From Candidatus Deferrimicrobiaceae bacterium (GTDB taxonomy: Bacteria; Desulfobacterota; Deferrimicrobia; Deferrimicrobiales; Deferrimicrobiaceae): DNA of 64,000 nucleotides. Positions 62,837-64,000 of this stretch are shown here, in pieces (position 1 is the first letter of the stretch; every line of letters starts with the position of its first letter). Below the pieces are notes generated by a model. The model ran no database searches. It was not told the origin of the DNA and saw only the letters and a program-made list of their open reading frames with translations. Location of the stretch: assembly GCA_036504035.1 (NCBI GenBank), contig DASXVV010000004.1, positions 29,884-93,883 on the forward strand, written 5' to 3'. Made by a program: the position numbers and the translations under genes.

Positions 62837-64000
62837 ATGAAAATTTCCGGCATCGGTTGGAACAGCCTGTCCGGCCGCATGATGATCGCGTTTACCGCGT
62901 TCGTGCTGCTCGTGACCGGGCTGTTCGTGACGGTCCCCTACCGCATCACACGGAGCGCGCTCGAGCAGGGATCGATCGATCGCGGGAAGCTGTTCCTGCG
63001 GTCGTTCCAGCGTGAGGTCTCCGATGCGCACCGCCAGGGGGGGATCGAAGCGGTCCGGGAGCTGTTCCGGCGCGTCCACCAGGAAGGGCACGATGTCGCC
63101 TGGGCCGCGTTCGTCGACGGCTCGGGCACGTTCGTGGCGCACACCGAAGGCAGCCGCGCGGGAACGCGATGGGAGGGGGGCGAAAAGGGAGGGGCTTCCG
63201 ATGGACATCGGCTCTCCGGAAGCGGCGATGCGTTCATGGAGTTCGCGGCGCCGGTGATCGACGGAGACAAGACGCTCGGCATGGTCGTGATCGGCGTCTC
63301 CGGGGCCGAGGCGGCGGGTATTCTCAACCGCCTCCTGTCGCGCCTGCTGCTCCTCGGTTTTTGCGTGATCGTCGTCTCCATGGTCTCAACGCTGCCGTTT
63401 ACCCGGCAGATGTTGTCCGGCCTCACTCACCTCAAGGAGATCACCCGCGAGATCTCCCGCGGCGAACTGCGGACGCAGGTGCCCGAGGAAGGGTATGACG
63501 AGGTTCGGGCGCTGGCGCGCGACTTCAACCGGATGGCCGACACGTTGCGAACGTTCATTCAGCAGATCCAGGAGGCGGGCGGGCGGCTCGGCGACTTCTC
63601 TTCCGGCATCACGACGGTGATCCAGGAGCAGGCGACGAGCGCGTCGCAGCAGGCGGCGTCTTTGGCCGAGGTGACGGCGACGATGGAGGAGCTATCCCGC
63701 ACCTCGCACCAGATCGCGGGCAACGCCGAGTCGGTCAAGTCGAGCGCCGAGCAGACGGTCGAGATGGCGCAGCAGGGGACGACGCTGGTCAGGGAAAGCG
63801 TCGACGGGATGGCCCGGATCAAGGACCGGGTGACCGACATCGCGCAAAAGACGCTGTTTCTGGGCGAGAAGAGCGGCGAGATCGGGAAGGTGATGGATCT
63901 CATCAAGGAGATCGCGGGCGAGATCCACCTGCTGGCGCTGAACGCGGCGATCGAGTCGGCGGCGGCGGGCGAGCACGGGCGGCGCTTCGCGGTGGTGGCG
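62837..64000 (+). CDS. Methyl-accepting chemotaxis protein, 3' end outside the window
   Basis: Partial, 388 residues visible. Two membrane helices (about 14-33 and 170-192) flank a roughly 135-residue periplasmic domain with 'VAWAAFVDGSGTFVAHTEGS' and 'FMEFAAPVIDGDKTLGMVVI', a compact sensor with a PAS/Cache-like strand pattern. HAMP and signalling helices follow, and the tip 'EIHLLALNAAIESAAAGEHG' is reached just before the window end. It differs from the previous receptor mainly by this sensor. Confidence 0.88.
   Translation, partial: MKISGIGWNSLSGRMMIAFTAFVLLVTGLFVTVPYRITRSALEQGSIDRGKLFLRSFQREVSDAHRQGGIEAVRELFRRVHQEGHDVAWAAFVDGSGTFVAHTEGSRAGTRWEGGEKGGASDGHRLSGSGDAFMEFAAPVIDGDKTLGMVVIGVSGAEAAGILNRLLSRLLLLGFCVIVVSMVSTLPFTRQMLSGLTHLKEITREISRGELRTQVPEEGYDEVRALARDFNRMADTLRTFIQQIQEAGGRLGDFSSGITTVIQEQATSASQQAASLAEVTATMEELSRTSHQIAGNAESVKSSAEQTVEMAQQGTTLVRESVDGMARIKDRVTDIAQKTLFLGEKSGEIGKVMDLIKEIAGEIHLLALNAAIESAAAGEHGRRFAVVA
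63610..64000 (+). repeat. Direct repeat copy 2 (MCP signalling region)
   Basis: Second copy of 62031-62421, running to the window edge, so the true repeat may be longer. Confidence 0.85.

Overview
The window is about 64 kb of high-GC DNA, densely packed with genes that mostly overlap by a stop/start tetranucleotide (ATGA, GTGA or TTGA). It carries LPS heptosyltransferases, a TonB/BtuB outer-membrane uptake system, a secretin, futalosine-pathway menaquinone genes (mqnE, mqnC) and a DUF2155-type lipoprotein. Together these point to a diderm, menaquinone-using, probably anaerobic bacterium of the former Deltaproteobacteria (Desulfuromonadota/Geobacter-like or a neighbouring lineage). That placement is inferred from gene content and not from a marker-gene tree.

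Layout. 1-7.8 kb: MSHA-like type IV pilus / type II secretion operon (inner-membrane platform protein, prepilin, MshI/J/K-like proteins, MshL-like secretin, MshM-like ATPase, MshN-like TPR protein), followed by a GGDEF cyclase. 8.7-15.1 kb: vitamin B12 uptake locus with two cobalamin riboswitches, one before btuF-btuC-btuD and one before btuB, then a TonB-like gene. 15.1-17.1 kb: methyltransferase and glycosyltransferase. 17.1-21.4 kb: topoisomerase IV (parE-parC, minus strand). 21.5-26.9 kb: dksA-like, galT, glgA, GAF-rich histidine kinase. 26.9-31.5 kb: mqnE-mqnC-serS, a ferritin-like protein, greA. 31.6-38.3 kb: mannose-1-phosphate guanylyltransferase, DUF502 protein, giant AsmA/DUF748 protein, msrA, mug.

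38.3-41.3 kb is an accessory island. A 66-bp inverted repeat (62 of 66 positions matching) flanks a decayed type ISP-like restriction-modification gene that lacks a normal start codon, apparently lacks the segment carrying SAM-binding motif I, and has a frameshift near its 3' end. A vapBC toxin-antitoxin pair follows at once. 42.0-43.9 kb: leuA behind a leader peptide and two tandem terminators, a likely attenuator. 44.1-49.7 kb: a 12-repeat NHL lipoprotein, a Phd/PIN toxin-antitoxin pair, a LarA-like racemase, an inositol-monophosphatase-family protein, a small lipoprotein. 49.7-50.1 kb: three different tRNA-Ser genes in a row.

50.3-60.7 kb is one translationally coupled surface-polysaccharide/LPS-core operon: aminotransferase, waaF, waaC, wecB, methyltransferase, several glycosyltransferases and a third heptosyltransferase. 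60.7-64 kb: CheW, a small orphan ORF and two chemoreceptors whose signalling halves are nearly identical DNA; the last runs off the end of the window.

The most unusual parts are the inverted-repeat-flanked broken R-M gene, the leuA leader with two terminators, the double B12 riboswitch locus, and the recent duplication or conversion between the two chemoreceptors.
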